Part shown: positions 9,712 to 10,514 of the stretch, piece by piece
Position numbering within the stretch: the stretch's first letter is position 1
Layout: every line of letters starts with the position of its first letter
Assembly (NCBI GenBank): GCA_023436745.1
Contig: JAEZHZ010000213.1
Location: 1-10,514 of the forward strand
Length of the DNA stretch: 10,514 nt
DNA from: Pseudomonadota bacterium
Lineage (GTDB): Bacteria > Pseudomonadota > Alphaproteobacteria > Rhizobiales > Devosiaceae
Reading direction: 5' to 3'
Notes under the pieces: model-generated
Told to the model about the DNA's origin: nothing
Database searches by the model: none
Seen by the model: the letters and a program-made list of their open reading frames with translations, nothing else
Made by a program: the position numbers and the translations under genes

Positions 9712-10500
9712 TCAGGCGTTGTTGATCAGGTCTAGGGCTGCCTCGAGCAGTTGTGGGCTCGCGGCGGCGACGACATTGCCGCCCGCCGTCGGCTCGCTGC
9801 CATCCCAGCAGGCGATGGCGCCACCGGCCTCGCGGATGATCGGCACCAATGCCGCGATGTCGTAGGTGTTGAGCGAGGGCTCAACGACGAGATCGGCATG
9901 GCCGGCGGCGAGCAGCGAATACCCGTAGCAATCGAGCCCGAAGCGCTGGAGGCGCGTCGCGCCCTCGACGGCGCGCCACTTGCCGGCAAGCTCGGGCGTC
10001 GAGAACAGCGCCGGGGTAGTGGTGAACACGCGGGCCTCCGCCAGCCGGCTCAGGCCGCTGGTGCGCAGCGGGGCCGTCTCGCTGCCGCGACGGTAGGTCG
10101 CCCGTCCAGGCACGGCAAGGAAGGTCTCGCCGATGAAGGGCTGGCTCATGATGCCGGCTATCGCCACGCCATCCTCGGCGAAGCCGATCAGCGTGCCCCA
10201 GACCGGGGCGCCGGTGATGAAGGCGCGGGTGCCATCGACGGGATCGATGATCCAGCTATGGCGGCCCGAGCCGGACGTGCCCCACTCCTCCCCGATGATG
10301 GCGTGACCCGGAAACGCTTCGGCGATGACCGCGCGGATGGCGGTCTCGGCGCCCCGATCGGCCTCGGTGACGGGATCGAAGCCCGTCGCCAGCTTGTTGT
10401 CGATGCCGAGCGCGGTGCGGAACAGCGGCAGGGGGCGGGCGGCGGCGGCGTCAGCGGCGGCGAGGAGGGTGGATTCGATGTGGGCGAGGTCGAGCGACAT
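9712..10500 (-). CDS. hisN: Histidinol-phosphatase, inositol-monophosphatase family (HisN type)
   Basis: 262 aa magnesium-dependent phosphatase that removes phosphate from histidinol phosphate, the penultimate part of histidine synthesis. Alphaproteobacteria and actinobacteria commonly use this enzyme in place of the HisB phosphatase domain. Motifs in order: FDPVTEADRGAE (41-52), GEEWG with E71, WIIDPVDGTRAF with metal ligands D86 and D89, APVWGTLIG, and YDIAALVPIIREAGG with D214. The RAFITGAPVWGTLIG segment fits HisN better than SuhB or CysQ relatives, though activity on other sugar or inositol phosphates cannot be excluded. The start ATG (10498-10500) has GGAG 6 nt upstream (10507-10510). 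The length is complete for the family. Confidence 0.9.
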   Translation of the reverse strand: MSLDLAHIESTLLAAADAAAARPLPLFRTALGIDNKLATGFDPVTEADRGAETAIRAVIAEAFPGHAIIGEEWGTSGSGRHSWIIDPVDGTRAFITGAPVWGTLIGFAEDGVAIAGIMSQPFIGETFLAVPGRATYRRGSETAPLRTSGLSRLAEARVFTTTPALFSTPELAGKWRAVEGATRLQRFGLDCYGYSLLAAGHADLVVEPSLNTYDIAALVPIIREAGGAIACWDGSEPTAGGNVVAAASPQLLEAALDLINNA

Positions 10501-10514
10501 GGCGGGCTCCGATG

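Noticed and set aside
8712..9725. A 337-codon plus-strand frame overlapping the hydrolase gene.
   Set aside because: It is Gly/Ala/Arg-rich and motif-free, while the frame from 8731 has a full hydrolase triad.

Overview
The window is high-GC chromosomal DNA from a Gram-negative bacterium, most likely an alphaproteobacterium of the Hyphomicrobiales (Devosia-like or a relative). This is inferred from the HisN-type histidinol phosphatase, a rhizobial-style small heat-shock gene with a ROSE-like RNA thermometer and an RpoH-type promoter, and the GC-rich codon use. The genus is a guess. I see no mobile element, CRISPR array, tRNA or rRNA.

Layout. (1) 1-4372, minus strand: gltB, the large subunit of glutamate synthase, running off the left edge with its C-terminal part missing. 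(2) 4373-4974: a divergent intergenic region of about 600 bp, with several GC-rich hairpins on the gltB side and a possible sigma70-type promoter on the right. (3) 4975-7811, plus strand: a two-gene operon with a 4-base ATGA overlap. The first gene encodes a secreted, cysteine-free protein with an S-layer-homology-like N-terminus, a Gln/Arg/Glu-rich coiled coil and a C-terminal TbpB-like beta-barrel domain. The second encodes a Slam-type outer-membrane protein (TPR domain plus DUF560-like 'YDSN' barrel). Together they look like a type XI (Slam) secretion pair with an unusual substrate, and this is the most interesting part of the window. (4) A hairpin at 7825-7854 can terminate both this operon and the convergent hsp20 gene. 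(5) 7893-8495, minus strand: an IbpA-like small heat-shock gene with a ROSE-like leader and a heat-shock-sigma-type promoter. (6) 8505-8684: three phased TGAAC repeats, then a candidate plus-strand small RNA with an anti-Shine-Dalgarno loop and a strong intrinsic terminator. (7) 8731-9708, plus strand: a PldB-like alpha/beta hydrolase. (8) 9712-10500, minus strand: hisN, convergent with the hydrolase with only 3 bp between them.

Functionally the window mixes housekeeping metabolism (glutamate and histidine synthesis), a heat-stress chaperone with layered control (sigma factor plus RNA thermometer), and an accessory surface or secretion module inserted between gltB and hsp20. All identifications come from motifs read by eye; no database search was run.
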